A stretch of DNA of 21,932 nucleotides. It comes from JBAWVR01 sp964583845. Lineage in GTDB: Bacteria; Patescibacteriota; Minisyncoccia; Phycocordibacterales; GWA1-40-21. The stretch spans positions 1-21,932 of the forward strand of contig CAZOXG010000013.1 in the NCBI GenBank assembly GCA_964583845.1. Reading direction: 5' to 3'. The notes beneath the pieces are model-generated. The model had not been told where the DNA came from, did not search any database, and saw nothing but the letters and a program-made list of their open reading frames with translations. Shown here piece after piece: positions 7,035 to 14,026 of the stretch. The position numbers and the translations under genes were made by a program. How positions within the stretch are numbered: position 1 is the stretch's first letter; every line of letters begins with the position of its first letter.

Positions 7035-8435
7035 TTAATCTTTTTTATACATAACATCCCCATTTCTTTCATTCAGATCTATAGGATACTTACCCGTAAA
7101 ACAAGCCGTACAAAAAGACGACTCCGGAATTTCCGTGGCTTCAATCATACCTTCATAAGATAGAAAATGTAACGAGGTAGACCCTAAATAAGTATTCATT
7201 TCTTCAGTGCTTTTATTAAAAGCTAACAAATCCTTTTGGTTTGGAATATCGATACCATAGAAATCCGGATATACTACCGGTGGCGAACTTATTAAAAAAT
7301 GTACTTCTTTAGCACCAGTTTCAAAAAGCATTTTAACTATCTGACGTGAAGTTGTTCCCCTGACTATAGAATCGTCCATAATAACCACTCTCTTGCCCGC
7401 AATGACTTCTTTCAAAGGAGCCAATTTTAATTTTACGCCCTGTTCTCGAATATGTTGTTCGGGTTCAATAAATGTTCGGTGAATATAGCGACTCTTGATT
7501 AAACCCATTTCAAATGGAATCCCCGATGTTTGTGCAAAACCAATCGCGACTGGTATAGCCGTTTCTGGAATAGGAATAACCACATCCGCTTCAATAATTT
7601 TATTTTCTTGGGCTAATTTTATTCCAAATCTTTTTCGAACTTCATAAACAGACCGTCCGAGCAAATCACTGTCTGGTCTTGAAAAATAGACAAACTCAAA
7701 AATATCTAACTTTTGGACACCCTTTACAATCTGCTTAATCCTCAAACCTTTTTGGTCAACTATTACCATCTCACCCGGTTCCACATCGCGCATATAGGTC
7801 GCGCCGATCGGATGAAAAGCGCAAGTTTCCGAGGCAAAAACATAACCTCCATTTAATTTTGCGATAGAGAGCGGTCGAATACCAAACCCATCCCTGATAG
7901 CAATCAATTTATCTTTAGTAATAATCAAAATTGAAAAAGCCCCCGTCATTAAAGGAAATATTTCTTCTATTGCCTTTTCTATTTCTAAACCGCTTTTTGT
8001 TAAACAATATAAAGCCTCGGTAATTATTTTAGAGTCTGAAACATTTTCTGATGGTAAAGAATATTTTTTAGCTTTCAAAAGTTCTAGTAATTTAGTTACG
8101 CTTGGTAAATTACCGTTATGAGCCAAGGCAATACTTCCGTCTGACACCTCTATCGGCTGAGCATGCTCCACACCTGTTCCCGATGAAGTTGAGTAACGAT
8201 TGTGACCAATAGAAATATATCCGGGTAAGGCACTGATTATTTTTTCATTGTAAACTTGAGAGACTAAACCAGACCCCTTGTGACAAAAGATTCTTTCACC
8301 GTCAGATGTTGCGATACCCGAACTTTCTTGCCCGCGATGTTGCAAAGCATATAAACCAAAAAAAGTTAGACGACTAACATCTAAACCTTTTCCATAAATT
8401 CCAAAAACACCACACTTCTCTCTTGGACTCTCCAT
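7035..8435 (-). CDS. purF: Amidophosphoribosyltransferase
   Basis: Catalyses the first committed step of purine synthesis, from PRPP and glutamine to phosphoribosylamine. At 466 residues it matches the family. The N-terminal glutamine amidotransferase domain begins MESPREKCGVFGI; C8 is the catalytic cysteine exposed after propeptide removal, so the ATG at 8435 is right and a longer start at 8480 is not. RGQESSGI, HNGNL and GFGIRPL follow. The PRPP loop is VVIMDDSIVRGTTSRQIV. Of the four [4Fe-4S] ligands known in Bacillus PurF, the C-terminal pair (SSFCTACFTG) and the ETCAF cysteine are present, but the cysteine of PCFYGID is aspartate (PDFYGID), so a normal cluster is doubtful. No other purine gene is in the window. 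A TATTAT box 8 nt before the ATG suggests a leaderless mRNA. Confidence 0.95.
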   Translation of the reverse strand: MESPREKCGVFGIYGKGLDVSRLTFFGLYALQHRGQESSGIATSDGERIFCHKGSGLVSQVYNEKIISALPGYISIGHNRYSTSSGTGVEHAQPIEVSDGSIALAHNGNLPSVTKLLELLKAKKYSLPSENVSDSKIITEALYCLTKSGLEIEKAIEEIFPLMTGAFSILIITKDKLIAIRDGFGIRPLSIAKLNGGYVFASETCAFHPIGATYMRDVEPGEMVIVDQKGLRIKQIVKGVQKLDIFEFVYFSRPDSDLLGRSVYEVRKRFGIKLAQENKIIEADVVIPIPETAIPVAIGFAQTSGIPFEMGLIKSRYIHRTFIEPEQHIREQGVKLKLAPLKEVIAGKRVVIMDDSIVRGTTSRQIVKMLFETGAKEVHFLISSPPVVYPDFYGIDIPNQKDLLAFNKSTEEMNTYLGSTSLHFLSYEGMIEATEIPESSFCTACFTGKYPIDLNERNGDVMYKKD

Positions 8436-8443
8436 ATTCTTAA

Positions 8444-8449
8444 ATAATA
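8444..8449 (-). promoter_or_regulatory. -10 box of purF, leaderless
   Basis: TATTAT on the minus strand, with 8 nt to the ATG at 8435. The same geometry is seen at the + strand gene starting at 2600. Confidence 0.5.
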
Positions 8450-8554
8450 AAAGACAGCTAGTAAAAACTATCCCTGGCACGAATCAACTATCCTAAACAA
8501 GACTGGACCTACTTACTAAACAATTATAACATGAGTAACTTAAAAAACACTAGC

Positions 8555-10138
8555 TTATCGAATCATCGTCTTCAAAGCCTTAAGGATTACACCCATATGG
8601 TGAGTTCCTTTATAGATTGGTGAAGGCTTTCTATTTAGTTTTAACAACGAATAGACGGCCATTTGAGCTGATCTTACCGAGTATTCAACTGTAAAGACAA
8701 CGTCGTCGGGAATTTCACAATACTGTCCCAAGAAAGCAAAATTCACAGCTTCTTTTGGCAAAACTAGCGGACGATCGGTTTTCTTTCTAGGTAAAAAATG
8801 ACTGGTGATATATGGCGTAGTGCATGGGATACAGACTGAGGTTTTTAGGATAGTTTCCAAATGCTTTTCAAAACCAAGTTGATATATTAATTCAGTTAAA
8901 ATTTCTTCGCCTGTACACTCTGACATTTTCTTTTTCACAAAATTTCCTTCCTTCTCAGAAGATAAACCAAAGCCCCAGCAAAGAGTCACTCCATCAGGCT
9001 GATTTAAAAAATACGGTCTATAAGTAACAACAATAGACATTAGCCAATTTGATTCGATAATGCTGACACCACCATAAGCTGTAACTTTCTTGTGAACAAA
9101 TTTTTCAATCAGTTTATAAAAAGTTGGATCTCTAAATGTAATAGTAAAACAAGTCCATCTCGATTTATCTTTTTTTTTATTAAAAACATCGGGCACACCA
9201 AACTCTGGTCTACCTGTCGCGATATTCTCCCAAAGCAACCAAGAGGCACTTTTTTCAGTATTATTCAAAGGAGCACTACAAGCATTTGAGCCGGTAGTAC
9301 TATTGGCTACAATCGAACCTAGGGTTATAAAAACCTTATCGCTTTTTTCAATTAAAATATTGCCAGTCTCATTATTGCGTTTATATTTTAACCCTTGAAT
9401 TGTTTTATTTCCTTTTTTATCGATTACAAAATCCACATCAATAATTTTTGTATCCATTTCAAAAATCACCCCTTGCTTTAGTAGCCAATCAACGATAGGT
9501 AAAACCAAAAACTCATACTGATTATATGGTGAATTTTCAATATCTGCCAAAGTATCAATACTAGGCAAATCTTGAATAAAACGAATAAAATATCTTCTGA
9601 ACTCTACCAAACTATGCCAAGGCTGAAAGGCAAAAACAGTACAAAATTCATACCAAAAATTGGAAGTAAAAAAGGCGGGCGTAAAATATTGACGTATCTC
9701 CAAATTTTCCAGAGAAGTCTCTCTTCTTATTAACAAGCTGACCAAATTCCGTCTATCTTTCAAACTAAGTTTTAATGGTCTGGAATCAATTGCCTTACCC
9801 TCTTTAATCAATCTAGATTTAGAATAAGATTTGTATTTGGAATTATAATCCACAAATTCCTCGCGTAAGTTTTTACCTAAAATATTTAAAGACGGAATAC
9901 GAGTCATTAAATCAAAGGAACAAGTGTAAGCTTTTTCTTCAAACATTCTAATACCACGCATAATATAACCCTCCGTTGATGGTAGATTTTGAGCATCTAA
10001 ACTACCACCAAGTCTCTTAGACTCGTCAAATATTTTAATATTTTTGCCCTCAACAGCACCATCCTGTATTAAATAGACGGCCGCTGAAAGCGAAGCAATA
10101 CCACCACCTACTAAATAATATTTTGATTGTGAATTCAT
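8555..10138 (-). CDS. Oleate hydratase-like FAD protein (MCRA family)
   Basis: A 527-residue flavoprotein of the myosin-cross-reactive antigen/oleate hydratase family, which adds water to the double bond of unsaturated fatty acids. The Rossmann motif is YLVGGGIASLSAAVYLIQDG at residues 8-27, followed by IFDESKRLGGSLDAQ, the family segment GYIMRGIRMFEEKAY, and later LADIENSPYNQYEFLVLPIV and AVNFAFLGQYCEIPDDVVFT. Length is slightly below the usual 560-590. In characterised hydratases the RGGREM motif carries a catalytic glutamate; here it reads RGIRMF, with methionine at that position, so activity may differ. A lineage without its own fatty-acid synthesis might use such an enzyme on host lipids or fatty acids, which is inference. 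The P-loop kinase gene precedes it by 33 nt on the same strand. Confidence 0.85.
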   Translation of the reverse strand: MNSQSKYYLVGGGIASLSAAVYLIQDGAVEGKNIKIFDESKRLGGSLDAQNLPSTEGYIMRGIRMFEEKAYTCSFDLMTRIPSLNILGKNLREEFVDYNSKYKSYSKSRLIKEGKAIDSRPLKLSLKDRRNLVSLLIRRETSLENLEIRQYFTPAFFTSNFWYEFCTVFAFQPWHSLVEFRRYFIRFIQDLPSIDTLADIENSPYNQYEFLVLPIVDWLLKQGVIFEMDTKIIDVDFVIDKKGNKTIQGLKYKRNNETGNILIEKSDKVFITLGSIVANSTTGSNACSAPLNNTEKSASWLLWENIATGRPEFGVPDVFNKKKDKSRWTCFTITFRDPTFYKLIEKFVHKKVTAYGGVSIIESNWLMSIVVTYRPYFLNQPDGVTLCWGFGLSSEKEGNFVKKKMSECTGEEILTELIYQLGFEKHLETILKTSVCIPCTTPYITSHFLPRKKTDRPLVLPKEAVNFAFLGQYCEIPDDVVFTVEYSVRSAQMAVYSLLKLNRKPSPIYKGTHHMGVILKALKTMIR

Positions 10139-10171
10139 CGGTAAGTACTAAAAATTAATTTGATGAAATTA

Positions 10172-10672
10172 TTATATCATTTTTTTGATAAAGTTATTTA
10201 TTTCTTTAAAGGAAGTCAGTTCTATAACTTTATCTGAGTATGGTTTCAATAATTCTTGGTGAGTCATGTGTCCCTTTTTGTAACCAATATTATATCGTTT
10301 ATAAAGAACATGGCGTAACAAAATCAACATAGATTTGAAAGTTTCTTCTTTGCGATTGGTAAAATGTCTCTTTATAATAAAGAACCATTGATGAACTATA
10401 GTTTTAAAGTGCAAATATAAAATCAATTCAGCATCATCCAGCCCAATTTTTACCAACCATTGAGTAGTACCCTCTATAATCCACTTGTTCTTTGAATAAT
10501 GTTCATTAGCAATCTCAATTGCCTTTTCTTTCTCTCGTGGTTTTGTATATTTTGTCTCCCAATAAAAATCATCGGTAGAATAGTGAGGAATTTGTAATTT
10601 TTGCGACATCTTATTCGCCAAAGTAGTCTTTCCCCTTCCAGCTTCACCAATAATTATTATCTTATCAGTCAT
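10172..10672 (-). CDS. P-loop NTPase, small kinase-like (FlaR/AAA_17 type)
   Basis: A 166-residue protein with Walker A GEAGRGKTT at residues 9-17 right after the first strand (KIIIIG). HYSTDDFYWETKY at about 29-41 matches the substrate-loop region of adenylate-kinase-like and 'topology modulation' (FlaR) proteins, and NKWIIEGT is the next strand. The lid region is basic (IIKRHFTNRKEET). The fold and nucleotide binding are clear; the phosphoryl acceptor is not. An extended -10 box (10679-10687) 6 nt before the ATG supports this start and a leaderless message. It may be cotranscribed with the oleate hydratase-like gene 33 nt downstream. Confidence 0.78.
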   Translation of the reverse strand: MTDKIIIIGEAGRGKTTLANKMSQKLQIPHYSTDDFYWETKYTKPREKEKAIEIANEHYSKNKWIIEGTTQWLVKIGLDDAELILYLHFKTIVHQWFFIIKRHFTNRKEETFKSMLILLRHVLYKRYNIGYKKGHMTHQELLKPYSDKVIELTSFKEINNFIKKMI

Positions 10673-10678
10673 AACTAT

Positions 10679-10687
10679 ATTTTAGCA
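10679..10687 (-). promoter_or_regulatory. Extended -10 promoter of the P-loop kinase, leaderless
   Basis: TGCTAAAAT on the minus strand with 6 nt to the ATG at 10672. Confidence 0.65.
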
Positions 10688-10730
10688 AAATATCATCACC
10701 TGGCAAAGTTTGCCAATTTTGTGAGTAATA

Positions 10731-10758
10731 AAAAAGCCCCACGCGTCGTGCGTAGGGC
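10731..10758 (-). terminator. Rho-independent terminator of the duplicated-domain gene
   Basis: Read on the minus strand: GCCCTACGC - ACGAC - GCGTGGGGC followed by TTTTTT. One mismatch in a 9-bp GC-rich stem, 33 nt after the gene's stop. Confidence 0.88.
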
Positions 10759-10790
10759 AAAGAACCAAAGGTTTTATTGGAGTCATCGAA

Positions 10791-11294
10791 TCACATAGTC
10801 GAGGAGAAACGCGAAGGAAACACGTCTCCCGTCGGCGAAGGCTCTTTCTCCTTGCTTTCGGCCAGCGCCTTCTCGGACAACTGGGTAATCATCTTTCCGA
10901 CACATTCGCGCAAATCGAATTCACACTTTTGTATCGGTAGCTTCGTCTTGGGCAAGATGCCCTCCGGTTGAATTACCACATGAAAACAACCATTTACATG
11001 ACGGATGAATTCGATTGCCATCCCCTTGAAGCCGCTCGGCTTATTTTCGACAATGCTACCCAGGATTTCAAACGGCACCTTGACCATTTCGAAATCGGCT
11101 TCCTGGACTTCAAGACGCGCCAGCTCGAGCGCTATCTTTTTTACCGGCTGCATGTTTTCATCCAACCCCTTCGGCTGGAACAGATAGCAGATGCCACCAC
11201 CCATGTCCAACGACCAATGGGTCAGTGTTCCCTTCAGCTTCGTCGCCCGGTCTGTGCAGACAGTGCCAAGTTTCAGTACCTTGATTTCCTTCAT
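10791..11294 (-). CDS. Hypothetical protein with two tandem copies of a small beta-rich domain
   Basis: A protein of 167 residues. Residues about 8-60 and 78-130 align as an internal duplication: LGTVCTDRATKLKG / LGSIVENKPSGFKG, then LFQPKGL / VIQPEGI, then PVKK / PIQK. The tail (138-167) is charged and probably disordered. Single-copy domains of this G(F)KG...QP.G pattern occur, from memory, in phage and accessory proteins of unknown function; I cannot name the family. The gene stands apart from its neighbours: it looks richer in GC, has a perfect AAGGAGT Shine-Dalgarno 7 nt before the ATG, a leader of about 60 nt and a strong own terminator. The pseudo-Nudix gene at 3743-4273 shares this set of traits. 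Recent acquisition or a distinct regulation is possible. Confidence 0.75.
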   Translation of the reverse strand: MKEIKVLKLGTVCTDRATKLKGTLTHWSLDMGGGICYLFQPKGLDENMQPVKKIALELARLEVQEADFEMVKVPFEILGSIVENKPSGFKGMAIEFIRHVNGCFHVVIQPEGILPKTKLPIQKCEFDLRECVGKMITQLSEKALAESKEKEPSPTGDVFPSRFSSTM

Positions 11295-11368
11295 GTGAGA
11301 ACTCCTTACTTTGTTTTACGTACGAAATTTACCACACAGCGCAGTAAATCTTCAGACCTTACAATATA
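11295..11368 (-). promoter_or_regulatory. Promoter and Shine-Dalgarno leader of the duplicated-domain gene
   Basis: The minus-strand -10 TATATT lies at 11363-11368, and the leader ends in AAGGAGT (11301-11307) with correct spacing to the ATG. It is one of only two strong Shine-Dalgarno sequences noticed in the window. Confidence 0.6.
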
Positions 11369-11421
11369 TCATTTTTGATGAAATGTCAATTTTACCATAA
11401 AGAAAATCGAAGAAAAACAGT

Positions 11422-11625
11422 TTATTTTAAAAAATATTTTCCAGCCACACTCAAGGCAAAAGACGGGAGAATAATAAAAACCGTCGCAAATAACAATCTA
11501 GTCAACGTTTTATCCAATACGGTATCTGGTGTATTTGAACCACCCGCCGTCAAGACTATACAAATACCAATAATTCCAAAAAGTATCGATGCGTAAATAA
11601 AAATTTTTGTTGCGATTTTTTGCAT
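11422..11625 (-). CDS. Small membrane protein, two transmembrane segments
   Basis: A 67-residue protein starting MQKIATK at 11625; a longer reading from 11646 would overlap the preceding small gene. Residues about 8-29 (FIYASILFGIIGICIVLTAG) and 44-64 are strongly hydrophobic, joined by a short polar loop SNTPDTVLDKTL. No family recognised. It starts 7 nt after the stop of another tiny membrane protein gene (11633-11797), so the two form an operon and may act together. Confidence 0.65.
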   Translation of the reverse strand: MQKIATKIFIYASILFGIIGICIVLTAGGSNTPDTVLDKTLTRLLFATVFIILPSFALSVAGKYFLK

Positions 11626-11632
11626 ATATTTA

Positions 11633-11797
11633 TTATTTAAAGGCAAAAGCCAAAAGTATAATAGTTAAAGCGTTGAGAATAACCAGAGCTAATACCATCT
11701 GCCATTTTGTTGGAAGCGGATTCCAAAGAATATATACCGTGTAGATTATTGCAACTATTGCCGCACCGATGAAATTTCCTTTTATCATATTTTGCAT
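11633..11797 (-). CDS. Small membrane protein, two transmembrane segments, 54 residues
   Basis: A short ORF from the ATG at 11797 (or the fourth codon, ATG, at 11788) to TAA at 11633. It begins MQNMIKGNFIGAAIVAIIY, has the loop LWNPLPTKWQ, and ends in a second hydrophobic stretch (MVLALVILNALTIILLAFAF) plus K. Both hydrophobic segments are long enough to span a membrane. A minus-strand TATAAT lies about 17 nt upstream of the start. It is immediately followed by a second two-helix membrane protein gene. No function is recognised. Confidence 0.6.
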   Translation of the reverse strand: MQNMIKGNFIGAAIVAIIYTVYILWNPLPTKWQMVLALVILNALTIILLAFAFK

Positions 11798-11916
11798 TAA
11801 AAGTTATTAGTTAAATTATACTCTCAAAACCCTGCAATTGTAAGTTAACTCAATTTTGCATCAAAGATAATCATTTGTGATAAAATTAAGATAGTTATTT
11901 TTATCAAAATAAATAC

Positions 11917-12621
11917 ATGAAATATATGATCTACATACTTGGTGCGATTGTTGCCTTAATTATAAGCTGGTCAGTTGCCGGTTATTTTGGTTCCAATGTT
12001 GAACAAGCCAAATATTCAACCTTAGAGAAAAAGAAGGGTTATGAAATACGAGAATACCCTGCTCATATCGTGGCCCAGACTTCGGTGCAAGGTTCCTACA
12101 AAGATTCCCTAAACCAAGGCTTTGATATATTGGCAGCCTACATCTTTGGTGGCAATACAAAGAAAGAAAATATTGCCATGACAGCTCCGGTGGTAGCCAA
12201 AAATGAAAAAACTATTGGCCAGTCCGAAAAAATTGCTATGACGGCCCCGGTAATAGTTCAAAACGAAAAGGCTGTTAGCCAATCAGAAAACATTGCTATG
12301 ACTGCGCCCGTCTTAGCGACCGCCGTGGGAGATACACAGATAATCTCTTTTGGTATGCCCCGTTCCTACACACTGGAAAACTTACCAACACCAAAAGATT
12401 CAAGAATAAAGATTGTTACAGTTCCAGCCAAAAAATATGCGGTAATGCGTTTTTCTTGGTATAGCTCCGACGCTAGAATTAAACAGACCCAGGAAAAATT
12501 ATTATCAGCCCTCAAAGCGGATGGAATAGAAACTCAAGGTAGTATGGCCTACGCGGGATATAACGCTCCTTGGACTCCGCCATGGATGACTCGAAATGAA
12601 GTCTTGATCGAAGTTAAATAA
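11917..12621 (+). CDS. SOUL-family haem-binding protein, membrane-anchored, with tandem 20-residue repeat
   Basis: A 234-residue protein with an N-terminal transmembrane anchor (residues about 4-24), then the SOUL domain: YEIREYPAHIVAQTSVQGSY, SFGMPRSYTLENLPTPKDSR, VPAKKYAVMRFSW and the family-typical C-terminus AGYNAPWTPPWMTRNEVLIEV. SOUL proteins bind haem or tetrapyrroles; the exact role in bacteria is unclear. Normal members carry one or two copies of an IAMTAPV segment. Here there are three, at residues 84, 104 and 124, as exact 20-residue units (E-[NK]-IAMTAPV...NEK...QS), so this loop has grown by duplication at DNA level (60-bp units at 12166, 12226 and 12286). It is followed 21 nt later by a DUF2177 gene on the same strand, probably cotranscribed. 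Confidence 0.9.
   Translation: MKYMIYILGAIVALIISWSVAGYFGSNVEQAKYSTLEKKKGYEIREYPAHIVAQTSVQGSYKDSLNQGFDILAAYIFGGNTKKENIAMTAPVVAKNEKTIGQSEKIAMTAPVIVQNEKAVSQSENIAMTAPVLATAVGDTQIISFGMPRSYTLENLPTPKDSRIKIVTVPAKKYAVMRFSWYSSDARIKQTQEKLLSALKADGIETQGSMAYAGYNAPWTPPWMTRNEVLIEVK
12166..12312 (+). repeat. 60-bp in-frame tandem repeat in the SOUL gene
   Basis: Two full units (12166-12225, 12226-12285) and a partial third (12286-12312) encode E-[NK]-IAMTAPV-x3-NEK-x3-QS. The copies differ at many third positions (e.g. GCCATGACAGCT / GCTATGACGGCC / GCTATGACTGCG), so the duplication is not recent and the protein sequence is conserved. Confidence 0.88.
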
Positions 12622-12642
12622 TATAACAATTAAATTATTACC

Positions 12643-13041
12643 GTGTTTTTAAAACTTTACGCCATCGCCCTGCCAGTTTTCTTCGCCATCGACATGATCT
12701 GGATTGGAGTCGTGGCAAAGGGCTTCTACGCCAAACAAATTGGTCACCTTTTGAAACCTGAAGTCAATTGGCTAGCCGCTATCATCTTTTATCTTTTGTT
12801 TATCTTAGGCTTAGTATTTTTCGTAATTATGCCAGCCATAGAAAAAGGTTCTTGGACATATGCACTGGCTTTTGGCGCGTTGTTTGGTTTAATTTGCTAT
12901 GCCACTTATGATCTTACAAATCTTGCCGTCGCCAAAGATTGGCCACTTATGGTTACTATTGTTGACTTGGCTTGGGGAGCGGTTCTTGCCTCCTCTGTTT
13001 CTGTCATTACATATTTCATTGCAAACAAAATCTTAATATAA
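12643..13041 (+). CDS. DUF2177 family membrane protein
   Basis: A 132-residue protein starting at GTG (12643) with four predicted transmembrane helices. Family marks are the N-terminal FAIDMIWIGVVAKGFYAKQIGHLL, the central GALFGLICYATYDLTNLAVAKDWP and the C-terminal VDLAWGAVLASSVS. DUF2177 proteins are small membrane proteins of unknown function found in diverse bacteria, often next to SOUL-type haem-binding or photolyase-associated genes; the SOUL gene directly upstream fits that association (known from memory). The spacing of 21 nt suggests an operon. The GTG is favoured because the membrane helix begins immediately after it. Confidence 0.85.
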   Translation: MFLKLYAIALPVFFAIDMIWIGVVAKGFYAKQIGHLLKPEVNWLAAIIFYLLFILGLVFFVIMPAIEKGSWTYALAFGALFGLICYATYDLTNLAVAKDWPLMVTIVDLAWGAVLASSVSVITYFIANKILI

Positions 13042-13065
13042 GTTGTTTTCGATACATTATTTAAC

Positions 13066-13098
13066 AAAGAAAAAACCACCCAAAAGGATGGTTTTTTC
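13066..13098. terminator. Bidirectional terminator between DUF2177 and TspO-like genes
   Basis: AAAAAACCACCC-AAAA-GGATGGTTTTTT with one mismatch, A-run on the left and T-run on the right. It serves the + strand SOUL/DUF2177 unit and the convergent minus-strand gene ending at 13117. Confidence 0.85.
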
Positions 13099-13116
13099 AT
13101 TACTATATATTAATTA

Positions 13117-13878
13117 TTATTTTTTATAAACTATTTTTGAAATAAAGAATATAAACAATGCCAAACAAATAACCACAGTCGCAACAACACTCGGATATTG
13201 TCCGTCAAAACCACCAACTGACAAGTGTTTAAAAAGTATCCATGAATAAGCCCAGACTAGCACTAAACCATAGGCAATATTTTTGTCTTTATTCATTCGC
13301 AAAATTCCAATAATTGCGCCGACAAACAAAATAATACTTGTCCAAATAAAGTCCGTTATACCAAAACCATTCCAACCTAGACTTACCAAAAAAACTGAAA
13401 TATTAGCAATCGCCGCCACTGTAATCCAACCAAAGTAAATACTAAAAGGTGCCCAGACAAAAATTTTTTCGATCGTTGTAAACTTCTCCACTCGGAGAAT
13501 ATCAGCAATCTTAATGAGGAGTATTAATAAAACGGCCATAATACAAACCGAGATACTGATGTAGTCATAGTGCCAAGCAAATATCCATGAGATGTTGGCA
13601 AGCGAAGTGATAATAAAAAGCGGATTAATTTTCTTCAAAATTTCATCTGTTTTTTTATTTCTGTTTATGAACTGATATACGACATAAGCGCCTAGCAATA
13701 AATATATCAAGCCCCAGATAGAAAAAGCGGGGCCAGCCGGCGCAAACAGATTAGGGTAAGCGTCTGATATTTCACCAGTACCGCGATTATTAATTGGCAA
13801 GCTGTTGGCCAAGAAATTCACAACCACCATAGCAACATATGCTACTCCAGCAAAAATTTTAATAAATATATTTTTCAT
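13117..13878 (-). CDS. Tryptophan-rich sensory protein (TspO/MBR-like)
   Basis: A 253-residue membrane protein with about seven hydrophobic segments. The N-terminal part (VNFLANSLPINNRGTGEISD, then AYPNLFAPAGPAFSIWGLIYLLL) matches the long bacterial TspO-like family, where FxPPxxxFxxxWxxLY is the comparable signature. W residues line the later helices (ISWIFAWHY, FGWITVAAIAN). The usual TspO protein has five helices and about 160 residues; this belongs to the 250-residue subgroup. Roles suggested for relatives involve tetrapyrrole or small hydrophobic ligand handling; the nearby SOUL gene is suggestive only. The start is fixed by an extended -10 box 6 nt upstream. Confidence 0.83.
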   Translation of the reverse strand: MKNIFIKIFAGVAYVAMVVVNFLANSLPINNRGTGEISDAYPNLFAPAGPAFSIWGLIYLLLGAYVVYQFINRNKKTDEILKKINPLFIITSLANISWIFAWHYDYISISVCIMAVLLILLIKIADILRVEKFTTIEKIFVWAPFSIYFGWITVAAIANISVFLVSLGWNGFGITDFIWTSIILFVGAIIGILRMNKDKNIAYGLVLVWAYSWILFKHLSVGGFDGQYPSVVATVVICLALFIFFISKIVYKK

Positions 13879-13884
13879 ATAAAA

Positions 13885-13893
13885 ATTATACCA
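13885..13893 (-). promoter_or_regulatory. Extended -10 promoter of the TspO-like gene, leaderless
   Basis: TGGTATAAT on the minus strand, 6 nt before the ATG at 13878. Confidence 0.72.
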
Positions 13894-13904
13894 TAAAATA
13901 TTCT

Positions 13905-13962
13905 TAGTTCGACCCCTATTTCAGTAACAAAAAACCACCCTATTTTATAAGGTGATTTTATA
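13905..13962 (+). repeat. T-arm-like/terminator module A
   Basis: AGTTCGACCCCTATTTCAGT, then AACAAAAAA and a hairpin (AAAACCACC / GGTGATTTT, one mismatch, at 13931-13939 and 13951-13959). It closely matches module E at 17192-17250. The first part fits the tRNA T-loop consensus GGTTCRANYCC, but no tRNA body precedes it. The hairpin can terminate the minus-strand gene ending at 14027. Confidence 0.7.
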
Positions 13963-14026
13963 TACCCCACTGTATAGAGGAAGTTAGGACCTGCTTTTTA
14001 TATAATAGATTTTATACTAAGTAATT

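Noticed and set aside
10777..11378. Plus-strand ORFs across 10777-11378
   Set aside because: They are antisense shadows of the minus-strand duplicated-domain gene, which has a Shine-Dalgarno, an internal protein repeat and a terminator.
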